The notes under the pieces were generated by a model that worked only from the letters and a program-made list of their open reading frames with translations, ran no database searches and was not told the DNA's origin. This document shows, piece by piece, positions 7,540-14,677 of a DNA stretch of 45,292 nucleotides. The stretch's first letter is position 1; every line of letters starts with the position of its first letter. Origin of the DNA: an uncultured Anaerobiospirillum sp. (GTDB lineage: Bacteria; Pseudomonadota; Gammaproteobacteria; Enterobacterales; Succinivibrionaceae); the NCBI GenBank assembly GCA_944389615.1, contig CALXNA010000028.1:1-45292 (forward strand), read 5' to 3'. The position numbers were made by a program, and so were the translations under genes.

Positions 7540-8964
7540 TTAGCAGTTGATGTGCAGCTCCTTGAGCTTGCGCGTTAAGGTGTTACGACCCCAGCCTAAG
7601 AGCTTGGCCGACTCCTGCTTGTGGTTGCTAGTGAAAGCCAAAGCCGCCTCGAGCATTACGCGCTCAAACTCTGGGGTGGCCTCCGAGAGGATGTCGTGCT
7701 CACCGGCGCGTAAACGCCCGTCGACCCAGTTCCTCAGCTGCTCTTGCCACGAGGTTGGTTCCTTGGAGGTACCGGCAATCGAGGTCGTGACCTTGGCCTG
7801 CTGGTTGCGCGCTTGTAAGTACTCGCTTGGCAGGTCGCTCATTTGGATGTCGCGGCCGGTGACCATGATGGTCAGGTACTTACACAGATTCTTTAACTGA
7901 CGGACATTGCCCGGCCATGGCTGGCGGCATAAGAAGACCAAGACCTCGGAGGTCAGCTTCTTAGGCTCTTGGCCTGCCTCGATCGCACTTTGAGTTAAGA
8001 AGTGCTTGGCCAGCATCGGGATGTCGTTGTTGCGCTCGCGCAGCGGCGGCATATTGATGTGGATGACGTTGATGCGGTAGTAGAGTTCCTTGATGAACTT
8101 GCCTTCGTTGCCCAGCTCCTCTAAGTCCTGCGAGCTCGAGGCAATGATGCGGACATTGGCCGGGCGCGGCGTGCTTTGGCCCAGTGGCAGGTACTCATTG
8201 CGCTGTACCACGGTCAAAAGACGGGTCTGAGCGCTCAGCGGCATTTCGCTGATCTCGTTGATGAATAAGGTGCCGCCTTCGGCACGCTCAATGGCGCAGG
8301 TGGCCCCGTCTTCATTGGAGAAGAGCTCGTGCTCGATTAACTCCTGCGGCAGCGAGGAGACATTGACCGAGACAAACTTGCCTTGATCGCGACGCTCGGA
8401 GTGGTTGTGCATCGCCAAGGCGACCAACTCACGGCCCGTGCCGCGCTCGCCGTAGATGAAGACTGGTACCCCGGCCTTAGCGCCACGGCCGATGTACTTG
8501 AAGACCTCCTGCATCGCCGGGCTCTTACCGATGATCTCATCGTTATCGTTCTCGGAGACTTGCAGCGCGGTCTCATCCTTCTTCTTGGTCTGGTTGACGC
8601 GGTGTACGGCAGCGCGGCGGATCACTTGAATGGCCTGCTCGATGTCAAAAGGCTTAGGCAGATACTCGAAGGTGCCGTGCTCGTAAGAATCGATGGCGGC
8701 TGAGAGGTCGGAGTGGGCCGTGATGATGATGAATGGGATATTAGGATCGACCTCGTGAACCTTCTGAATCAGGGACAGACCATCAATGCTGCCGGGCATG
8801 TTGATGTCGGAGACGATGACGTCTGGGATCTCAGTCTTTAAGGCCTCAAGCGCCGCATCGCCGCTCTCAAAGGAGCGGTGGTTAATGGAGTTAACATTGA
8901 GTGCACGATCAAAGACAAAACGGATGCTGGTATCGTCGTCGATGACCCAAATAAGTGGATCCAT
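7540..8964 (-). CDS. glnG: NtrC-type response regulator with a degenerate sigma54-activator domain
   Basis: The 474-residue layout is that of nitrogen regulator NtrC: receiver, AAA+ domain, Fis-type helix-turn-helix. The receiver is intact: acidic pocket DDD near 9-11, phospho-acceptor Asp53 in SDINMP, Thr in ITAHSD, Lys in LPKPFD, with one extra residue after the acceptor. The DNA-binding end (ESAKLLGWGRNTLTRKL) is intact. The AAA+ domain is not: Walker A reads GERGTGRE, so the lysine is Arg178; Walker B reads GGTLFINEI, so the aspartate is Asn236; and between ELF and GGTLF eight residues are missing relative to E. coli, which deletes the GAFTGA loop. The arginine finger region (YYRINV) remains. 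Inference: it cannot drive sigma54 open-complex formation and may act as a phosphorylation-controlled DNA-binding regulator. The start is ATG 8964; a TTG three codons earlier is possible. Confidence 0.9.
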   Translation of the reverse strand: MDPLIWVIDDDTSIRFVFDRALNVNSINHRSFESGDAALEALKTEIPDVIVSDINMPGSIDGLSLIQKVHEVDPNIPFIIITAHSDLSAAIDSYEHGTFEYLPKPFDIEQAIQVIRRAAVHRVNQTKKKDETALQVSENDNDEIIGKSPAMQEVFKYIGRGAKAGVPVFIYGERGTGRELVALAMHNHSERRDQGKFVSVNVSSLPQELIEHELFSNEDGATCAIERAEGGTLFINEISEMPLSAQTRLLTVVQRNEYLPLGQSTPRPANVRIIASSSQDLEELGNEGKFIKELYYRINVIHINMPPLRERNNDIPMLAKHFLTQSAIEAGQEPKKLTSEVLVFLCRQPWPGNVRQLKNLCKYLTIMVTGRDIQMSDLPSEYLQARNQQAKVTTSIAGTSKEPTSWQEQLRNWVDGRLRAGEHDILSEATPEFERVMLEAALAFTSNHKQESAKLLGWGRNTLTRKLKELHINC

Positions 8965-9113
8965 AATATCCAAACCTCAAGCTGAAAATGTTAGAGGTTT
9001 TATCACGTCCCCTGCGCTATTAAAACCACACTGTGAGCTCAGGGAAGCGCTGTCCAACCTCGCTTCGTTGGGGAAATCTAGGTAAGCGGCTAACCTTACC
9101 AAAATGAGCACCG

Positions 9114-9153
9114 CTTAATGCGCGGCACGCCTACTTAATGCGTGGTACGCCTA
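9114..9153. repeat. 20-bp tandem repeat, two copies, between ntrB and ntrC
   Basis: CTTAATGCGCGGCACGCCTA (9114-9133) is followed directly by CTTAATGCGTGGTACGCCTA (9134-9153), differing at two positions. It sits in the 242-base gap between ntrB and ntrC, two genes that are usually adjacent. Confidence 0.8.
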
Positions 9154-9206
9154 GATGTGCGCGCCGATTGAGCAAGCAGCGCAGCATAGCCCGCGGCGCT
9201 CTTGGG

Positions 9207-10307
9207 TTATTTGTCGCCCCCAGTGCCATGGTTGTTGGTGGTGATCGGCAAGATGAGCTTGAAGACGGTGCACCCCGGGGTGCTCTCGCACTCAATCGTG
9301 CCGTTGTGGTGTTCTACGATGTTCTGCGCGATCGATAAGCCTAAGCCATGGCCATCTGCGCGCGAAGTGACCATCGGGTAGAACAGCATGTCCTTAATCT
9401 GCTCGGGGATGCCCGGGCCATTGTCTATGATCGCAACTTCGATCGACATCGGATACTTCACGCCGCCGACCAAGGCGCCCATCAAGGCACGGGTTCTGAT
9501 CTTGATGGTCGGGTAGGTGGTATTGGACTCGGTTAAGGCCTGAATGGCGTTGGATATGATGTTGATCAAAGCCTGCTGCATCGCATCAAGGTCGAGTCTA
9601 ATCTCTGGGAGCGAAGGGTCGTAGTCCTTTTCAAAGCGCAGCCGCCCTTGGGTGGCCATCGACTCTAAGGACAAGACTTTCTCGATCACGTAGTGAATGT
9701 TGGTCATAGTGCGCGGATTGGCGCGCTGTGGCCCCAAGAGGCGATCGACCAAGGCCTTTAAGCGGTCGGCCTGCTCGATGATAACCTTGGTGTACTCCTT
9801 GAGCTCGCTATCGCTTGAGTAGGTCATCTCAAGAAGTTGTGCCGCGCCGCGGATGCCGCCCAGTGGGTTTTTGATCTCGTGAGCGAGGTTGCGAATGAGG
9901 TCGCGCGCCGCCAAGTTCTGGCTGCGCCGCTGCAAGTCCTCGTTGAGCTTTTGCTGGTAGTCCAAGCGATGGATTTCCACGACCAAGCCGCGCGCCCGTC
10001 CAGTGTACAGGGACAGGTACATATCGGCATGGAAGTGGACATGCGGATCGGGGCTAAAAGTGATGTCCGTAGCGGTGAAGCCTTGGAAGGTCGGCACATT
10101 GGAGTGCTGCAAGGTCTCAATCAGGTTCTTTTCCTGCGCATCGATGAGCTCGGTCAGTTTGATGCCTTGAAGTTTCGAGCGCGACATCGAAAACAACTGC
10201 TCGGCTGCCGTGTTGGCAAAGGCCACCTTTAACTGAGAGTCGGTGACCAAGATGGCCGTCGAGATACTCTCAATAATGGTTTTAGCGTCACATTGCATAG
10301 AAGCCAC
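9207..10307 (-). CDS. glnL: Nitrogen regulation sensor histidine kinase NtrB
   Basis: This 366-residue protein follows E. coli NtrB from end to end: an N-terminal PAS-like sensor domain, the phosphorylation helix LIRNLAHEIKNPLGG, EYTKVIIEQADRLKALVDRLLGPQ, the N box NIISNAIQAL, the G1 box DNGPGIP and the G2 box GHGLGLSIAQNI. Every catalytic motif looks intact, in contrast to its partner NtrC. NtrB phosphorylates NtrC when nitrogen is scarce and, with PII, removes the phosphate when it is plentiful. The start is GTG 10307, whose N-terminus (MASMQCDAK) resembles that of E. coli; ATG 10298 is the alternative, and neither has a strong ribosome site. No glnA lies upstream. Confidence 0.95.
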   Translation of the reverse strand: MASMQCDAKTIIESISTAILVTDSQLKVAFANTAAEQLFSMSRSKLQGIKLTELIDAQEKNLIETLQHSNVPTFQGFTATDITFSPDPHVHFHADMYLSLYTGRARGLVVEIHRLDYQQKLNEDLQRRSQNLAARDLIRNLAHEIKNPLGGIRGAAQLLEMTYSSDSELKEYTKVIIEQADRLKALVDRLLGPQRANPRTMTNIHYVIEKVLSLESMATQGRLRFEKDYDPSLPEIRLDLDAMQQALINIISNAIQALTESNTTYPTIKIRTRALMGALVGGVKYPMSIEVAIIDNGPGIPEQIKDMLFYPMVTSRADGHGLGLSIAQNIVEHHNGTIECESTPGCTVFKLILPITTNNHGTGGDK

Positions 10308-11224
10308 TCATTAACATCACTTGACCTACAAGGCAGCGCCGCCGCTCAGCGCGGTAGCACCGCGCGGCAACACCGCGCGGCAGCGTTGCCTCCCGCATCG
10401 GGCAGGCCGAACCTTATGTTTACAACCTTCCTCTACTTACATGGAGCCACGTACTTTCGTAATCAAGCACGTTGCGACAAATTACCGCCGCTCCGGCCCC
10501 GCGAGGCCACGCCCAGAGCCGCCGCGAGACCGCGGGACCACGCCCAGCGCCGCAGGCCCCAAGGCGCCGCGCCTTGGGCCGATGCGTGGCGCCCGGCTAC
10601 GTCGCCAGAGCCGAAAACGCCAATGGCGGAGCCCACGCAGCTGATGCGGCGTGGTAGCAACCCTATGTGAAGCCCTGAAGCAAAAGAAGATCAGTACGCA
10701 AGCCTGATAGGCTTTGCCTCCTACCAAGGCTCGGGAACAGCAGCTGAGACTCTCACCTGCCGCGCCATTACAGCAAGACAACTCGGAGACATCATGCCCG
10801 CACGAGTCATGGTCAGCGCCTTCAGGCTTGAAGCCTTCCGGGCTCACCGCGAAGAGAAACTTGATGCAGCCTGCCTGAGGGGGCCCTAACGTGCGGTAAC
10901 ACGAGCAGGCGGCCCGCAAGGCCGAACTACAAAGGTGCAAGCTCCCGGCAAAAATCTATGATCGAGCTTATACCGATGCTCCATTTTAGAGCGGAAATGC
11001 TGGAGCAAGATGAGATTGTTGTGCGCGCTTTAGTTTAGTGCAATATTGCCCAATAAAAGGTCACGCATTTGGGAATGAAGATCTACAAGTAAAACGCGTT
11101 AAGCCTTTATTCATCGGAGTTTGTGCCTATGCGCCCCATAATGTAACGGTGAAACGGCTTTCAAAAATGGTGCTCAGCTCGCCCTAAAAGTCTACTCTAG
11201 GCTTTCAAAGCGGTGCGCGCTGCC
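10308..11224. other. Long gene-free region with many hairpins where glnA would be expected; possible non-coding RNA
   Basis: No open frame here looks like a protein; the longest (152 codons, minus strand, 10482-10940) ends in Arg/Gly-rich sequence typical of GC-rich non-coding DNA. Good stems lie close together: 10701-10731 (AGCC/GGCT plus a seven-pair arm, one G-T), 10824-10836 (AGGCT/AGCCT), 10870-10910 (GCCTGC/GCAGGC around CGTG/CACG) and 10910-10924 (CGGCC/GGCCG). I compared the stretch by memory with RNase P RNA, tmRNA, 6S, 4.5S and the cobalamin and TPP riboswitches and found no match. The part from 10960 to 11200 is AT-richer and could hold the ntrB promoter. In E. coli, glnA lies between bipA and ntrB. 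Confidence 0.45.
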
Positions 11225-11265
11225 CCAAAAACAACGCAGCCCAAGCTGAGGTCAGCTTGGGCTGC
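11225..11265 (-). terminator. Rho-independent terminator after bipA
   Basis: GCAGCCCAAGCTGA (11236-11249) and TCAGCTTGGGCTGC (11252-11265) are perfect 14-base arms; with a realistic loop about 12 pairs form. On the minus strand the stem is followed by GTTGTTTTTGG. It lies about 55 bases past the bipA stop. Confidence 0.92.
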
Positions 11266-11320
11266 GGAGCGCCGTAGGCGCAGAGGCGCCCGCGGCGGCG
11301 GGCGCAGGTGGGGTGAGCTG

Positions 11321-13162
11321 CTATTCCTTGCTGGCCTTGCCACCCTTAGCGCGGAAGTCGCGGATACGCTCCATCTCCGATAAGAACTTCTTACGGATGC
11401 GGATCGACTTTGGCGTAACCTCAACTAACTCGTCTTCGTTGATGAACTCCAAGGCCTGCTCTAAGCTCATGTGCACGGCTGGGGTCAAGATGATGTTGTC
11501 ATCAGAACCGGCGGCACGGACGTTGGTCAACTTCTTGGTCTTGAGGCAGTTGACGGTCAGGTCGTTAGAGCGGACGTGCAGACCGATGATTTGGCCCTCG
11601 TAGACCTCTTCACCGGCGTCGACGAACAAGCGGCCACGCTCCTGCAGGAACCATAAGGCGTATGGGACGGCCTTACCGGTGTCATTGGAGATCAAGACGC
11701 CGTTAGCGCGCTCGCCGATGGTGCCGCCGACATAGTCGTCGTAGCTATCGAAGGTGTGGTACATCAGGCCCGTACCCGAGGTTAAGGTTAGGTAGAGGCT
11801 TTGGAAGCCGATTAAGCCACGGGCAGGGATACGGTAGTCTAAGCGCACGCGGCCTTTGCCATCTGGGTTCATGTTCTTAAGCTCACCCTTGCGGCGGCCT
11901 AACTCTTCCATGACTGCGCCTTGGTTGCCCTCGTCTAAGTCCAAGGTCAAGATCTCATATGGCTCCAAGGTTTTGCCATTGGCATCCTTGTGCAAGATGA
12001 CCTCAGGACGGGATACGCCCAGCTCATAGCCTTCGCGGCGCATCTGCTCGATTAAGACCGATAAGTGGAGCTCACCTCGGCCTGAGACGCGGAACTTGTC
12101 GGCATCCTCAGTGTTCTCAACGCGCAGGGCGACGTTGTGGACGAGTTCAGTGCGCAGACGCTCTTCGATGTTGCGCGAGGTGATGAATTTGCCTTCACGC
12201 CCGGCAAACGGTGAGGTGTTAACGCAGAAGGTCATCGAGACTGTAGGCTCATCGACGGTCAAAGGTGGCAGCGGCTCAACCTTTTGGGGGGCGCAGATGG
12301 TATCGGAGATCTTCAGCTCGCCTAGGCCGGTTACGGCGATGATGTCACCGGCGCTGGCCTCTGGTACCTCGGAGCGGTGCAGACCTAAGTAGCCTAAGAC
12401 CTGACCGATCTTACCAGTGCGGGTGGAGCCATCGGCACCGACAATGGTAACTGGCTGATTGGTCTTAGCCGTACCACGGGTGACGCGGCCTACGCCGATA
12501 ACACCGACGTACGAGGTGAAGTCGAGCGAGGAGATCTGCATCTGGAATGGGCCATCGAGGTCGGCCTGTGGTGGGCTGACCTTCTCAATGATGGTATTGA
12601 ACAATGGCTCCATCGAGTCGCCATGATTCTCTGGGTCTTCGCTCGCCCAACCGGCTAAGGCCGAGGCGTAGATGATCGGGAAGTCGAGCTGCTCGTCGGT
12701 GGCCCCCAAGTTATCAAAAAGGTCGAAGACTTGGTCGATGACCCAATCTGGGCGGGCGCCCGGACGGTCGCACTTGTTGATGACCACGATTGGGCGTAAG
12801 CCGCGGGCAAAGGCCTTTTGCGTAACAAAGCGGGTCTGCGGCATTGGGCCGTCGACGGCGTCGACTAAGAGCAGCACCGAGTCCACCATCGACATAACGC
12901 GCTCAACTTCGCCACCGAAGTCGGCGTGGCCTGGGGTATCAACGATGTTGATGCGGTAATCCTTCCAGTTGATCGCGGTGTTCTTGGATAAGATGGTGAT
13001 GCCACGCTCTTTTTCGATGGCATTAGAGTCCATAACGCGCTCTTGGCCCAATTCGTTGCGGTCAAGAGTGCCTGATTGGCGCAGTAACTTGTCAACTAAA
13101 GTCGTCTTGCCATGGTCGACGTGCGCGATGATGGCAATATTACGGATCTTTTGAACATCCAT
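11321..13162 (-). CDS. typA: Translational GTPase BipA/TypA
   Basis: This 613-residue GTPase binds the ribosome and acts in 50S assembly and stress adaptation. It aligns with E. coli BipA throughout: G1 HVDHGKT, G2 RGITI, G3 DTPGHADF, G4 NKCD, then EF-Tu-like domain 2, domains III and V, and the BipA-specific C-terminal domain ending in [12 protein letters not shown]. Residue three of NKxD is Cys instead of Val, which should be neutral. The start is ATG 13162 ([18 protein letters not shown]), which matches the E. coli N-terminus; an ATG three codons earlier (13171) sits too close to the AGG ribosome site. It is transcribed alone, with a terminator after it. Confidence 0.97.
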   Translation of the reverse strand: MDVQKIRNIAIIAHVDHGKTTLVDKLLRQSGTLDRNELGQERVMDSNAIEKERGITILSKNTAINWKDYRINIVDTPGHADFGGEVERVMSMVDSVLLLVDAVDGPMPQTRFVTQKAFARGLRPIVVINKCDRPGARPDWVIDQVFDLFDNLGATDEQLDFPIIYASALAGWASEDPENHGDSMEPLFNTIIEKVSPPQADLDGPFQMQISSLDFTSYVGVIGVGRVTRGTAKTNQPVTIVGADGSTRTGKIGQVLGYLGLHRSEVPEASAGDIIAVTGLGELKISDTICAPQKVEPLPPLTVDEPTVSMTFCVNTSPFAGREGKFITSRNIEERLRTELVHNVALRVENTEDADKFRVSGRGELHLSVLIEQMRREGYELGVSRPEVILHKDANGKTLEPYEILTLDLDEGNQGAVMEELGRRKGELKNMNPDGKGRVRLDYRIPARGLIGFQSLYLTLTSGTGLMYHTFDSYDDYVGGTIGERANGVLISNDTGKAVPYALWFLQERGRLFVDAGEEVYEGQIIGLHVRSNDLTVNCLKTKKLTNVRAAGSDDNIILTPAVHMSLEQALEFINEDELVEVTPKSIRIRKKFLSEMERIRDFRAKGGKASKE

Positions 13163-13675
13163 CGAAAACATACCTACGGAAACTAAAGAGCAGCAAGCCT
13201 GCTGCGGGCTTTTGACCTAGGATCGCCCGCCTGCGCCGCGCAGGGCGCGTCAGGAGCAGCTACGCTCCCACACCACACAAGGCTTGCCTCAAGCTTATCT
13301 CCTGCGACCTAAGCACCTCCGCGCCAGCTCGCTTCAGCGAAGGGCGCGTAACCAGTGCGCTTAGGACATAAGCGAAATTTTGGGATCCCAATCGTGCTTT
13401 GCACGCATACCCCTTGCAAAAAAGTGACGCTATTTTAGCTCAAAATCCTGAAATTGCGCGGTTTGTCCGGATTTTGCTGCACCCAAACGGTGTAAGGCGC
13501 GCCGCGCCGCGTACAATAAGGTACAAAAGCCATCAGGCCCGTCGGCTCGGCTCACGCTGCGCCTCGGCTTGTGGCCGCGCAGGCCGCTGCCTTGGCCTGC
13601 GGCCGAGCCCTAGCCCAGCTCAAACGTCCTTTCATTGGCCCGACCAACCGCCAGCCCCACATAGAGAGGTGTGCT
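13163..13675. other. Divergent intergenic region between bipA and yihY
   Basis: No gene is visible in these 513 bases. TAAAAT on the minus strand (near 13430) is a possible bipA -10 without a clear -35. A 12-base perfect palindrome TTGGGATCCCAA lies at 13380-13391 and GTGC-ttt-GCAC directly after it. In the yihY leader a strong hairpin spans about 13573-13604: GGCCGC pairs with GCGGCC and AGGCC with GGCCT. It ends some 70 bases before the yihY start and could affect its expression. Confidence 0.4.
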
Positions 13676-14677
13676 ATGAGTGAACTGATTCGCTACTTCG
13701 TGCGCAGAATCAAGCGCGACGAGATCGCCATTGAGGCAGGCGCCCTTGCTTACACCTCGGTGCTGGCCTTGGTACCGGCCATTACCGTGGTCTTATCGAT
13801 CTTCGCCATGATCCCAGCCTTCACTCCGATCAAGGAGGCCATGATGGACTTCGCGGCGCAGAACTTTATGCCGGTCTTCACCGAAGCGGTGGGCGACTCC
13901 CTGACCACCTTTGTCGCACACGCCACCTCGATGACGGTTACAGGCTCGCTGATGCTCTTTGTGGTCAGCCTGATGTTAATCCGCTCGGTTGATAAGACCC
14001 TCAATCGCATTTGGCATGGGGGCAAGCGCCGCATCACCATGACCTTTGCCATTTACTGGACGATCTTGACGGTCGGCCCACTAAGCTTTGGCATCGTGGT
14101 CTGGGCCACCACCAAGCTCATCGCCTCCAACATCTTTGACACCATGGAGCTGGCCGCCGCCGTCCAGACCTTCTACTACCTCTTACCGTTCTTTATCGAG
14201 ACGGGCATGATCTTCGTCTTGTACACGGTGATGCCGGTCACCGAAGTCAAGGCGCGTGATGCTTTGGTCGGCGCGATCTGCGTAGCGATCGCTTTTGAGG
14301 CGTTAAAGCGCCTCTTCTCGGCCTTTATCCTCAACTTCTCCGACTATGAGGCGATCTATGGCGCCTTAGCGGCCGCACCGGTGCTGATGATTTGGATCTA
14401 CATCAACTGGTGGTTGGTGCTCATTGGCGCTGAGATCACTGCGGTCTTAACCCAAGCGCGCAGCGGCACGGGAGAAGAAGTGCCCAAGCTCATCCGCTCC
14501 TTGGTCAATCTCATGAGCTCGGCGCGCGATGAGGACTCGATCATTATCGCCGCGGCCAAGGGCCCTGCCCCTGACCTTTTATCTGACCTCAGTGGCCCCG
14601 ACGACGGCCACTCCAGCTCCATCAAGGTGCACATCTCATCAAGCTACGACGCCACCAAGGACGAGTCAAAAGCTTAG
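13676..14677 (+). CDS. YihY family inner-membrane protein
   Basis: This 333-residue protein of the YihY/BrkB family (formerly called RNase BN in error) has about six membrane segments. It aligns with E. coli YihY: AGALAYTSVLALVP near the N-terminus, SVDKTLNRIWHGGKRR, FAIYWTILTVGPLSFG, then YEAIYGALAAAPVLMIWIYI and the LIGAEITAVL motif. Its function is unknown; a role in envelope lipid transport or export is only suggested for relatives. The C-terminal tail after about residue 270 is hydrophilic and Ser/Asp-rich. The start is ATG 13676 with GAGAGGTG upstream; the open frame continues upstream, but as hairpin-forming sequence. Its TAG stop overlaps the stop of the opposing AsmA-like gene. Confidence 0.9.
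   Translation: MSELIRYFVRRIKRDEIAIEAGALAYTSVLALVPAITVVLSIFAMIPAFTPIKEAMMDFAAQNFMPVFTEAVGDSLTTFVAHATSMTVTGSLMLFVVSLMLIRSVDKTLNRIWHGGKRRITMTFAIYWTILTVGPLSFGIVVWATTKLIASNIFDTMELAAAVQTFYYLLPFFIETGMIFVLYTVMPVTEVKARDALVGAICVAIAFEALKRLFSAFILNFSDYEAIYGALAAAPVLMIWIYINWWLVLIGAEITAVLTQARSGTGEEVPKLIRSLVNLMSSARDEDSIIIAAAKGPAPDLLSDLSGPDDGHSSSIKVHISSSYDATKDESKA

Noticed and set aside
10482..10940. 152-codon minus-strand frame in the bipA-ntrB gap
   Set aside because: Its second half is Arg/Gly-rich non-coding-type sequence, it has no ribosome site, and it runs through strong hairpins.
10660..10980. RNase P RNA, tmRNA, 6S RNA or a cobalamin riboswitch
   Set aside because: None of the conserved core words of these RNAs could be found on either strand; kept only as an unidentified candidate RNA.
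11035..11055. Sigma54 promoter before ntrB (TTGGGC...TTGCA on the minus strand)
   Set aside because: The GG and GC are only seven bases apart, not ten.
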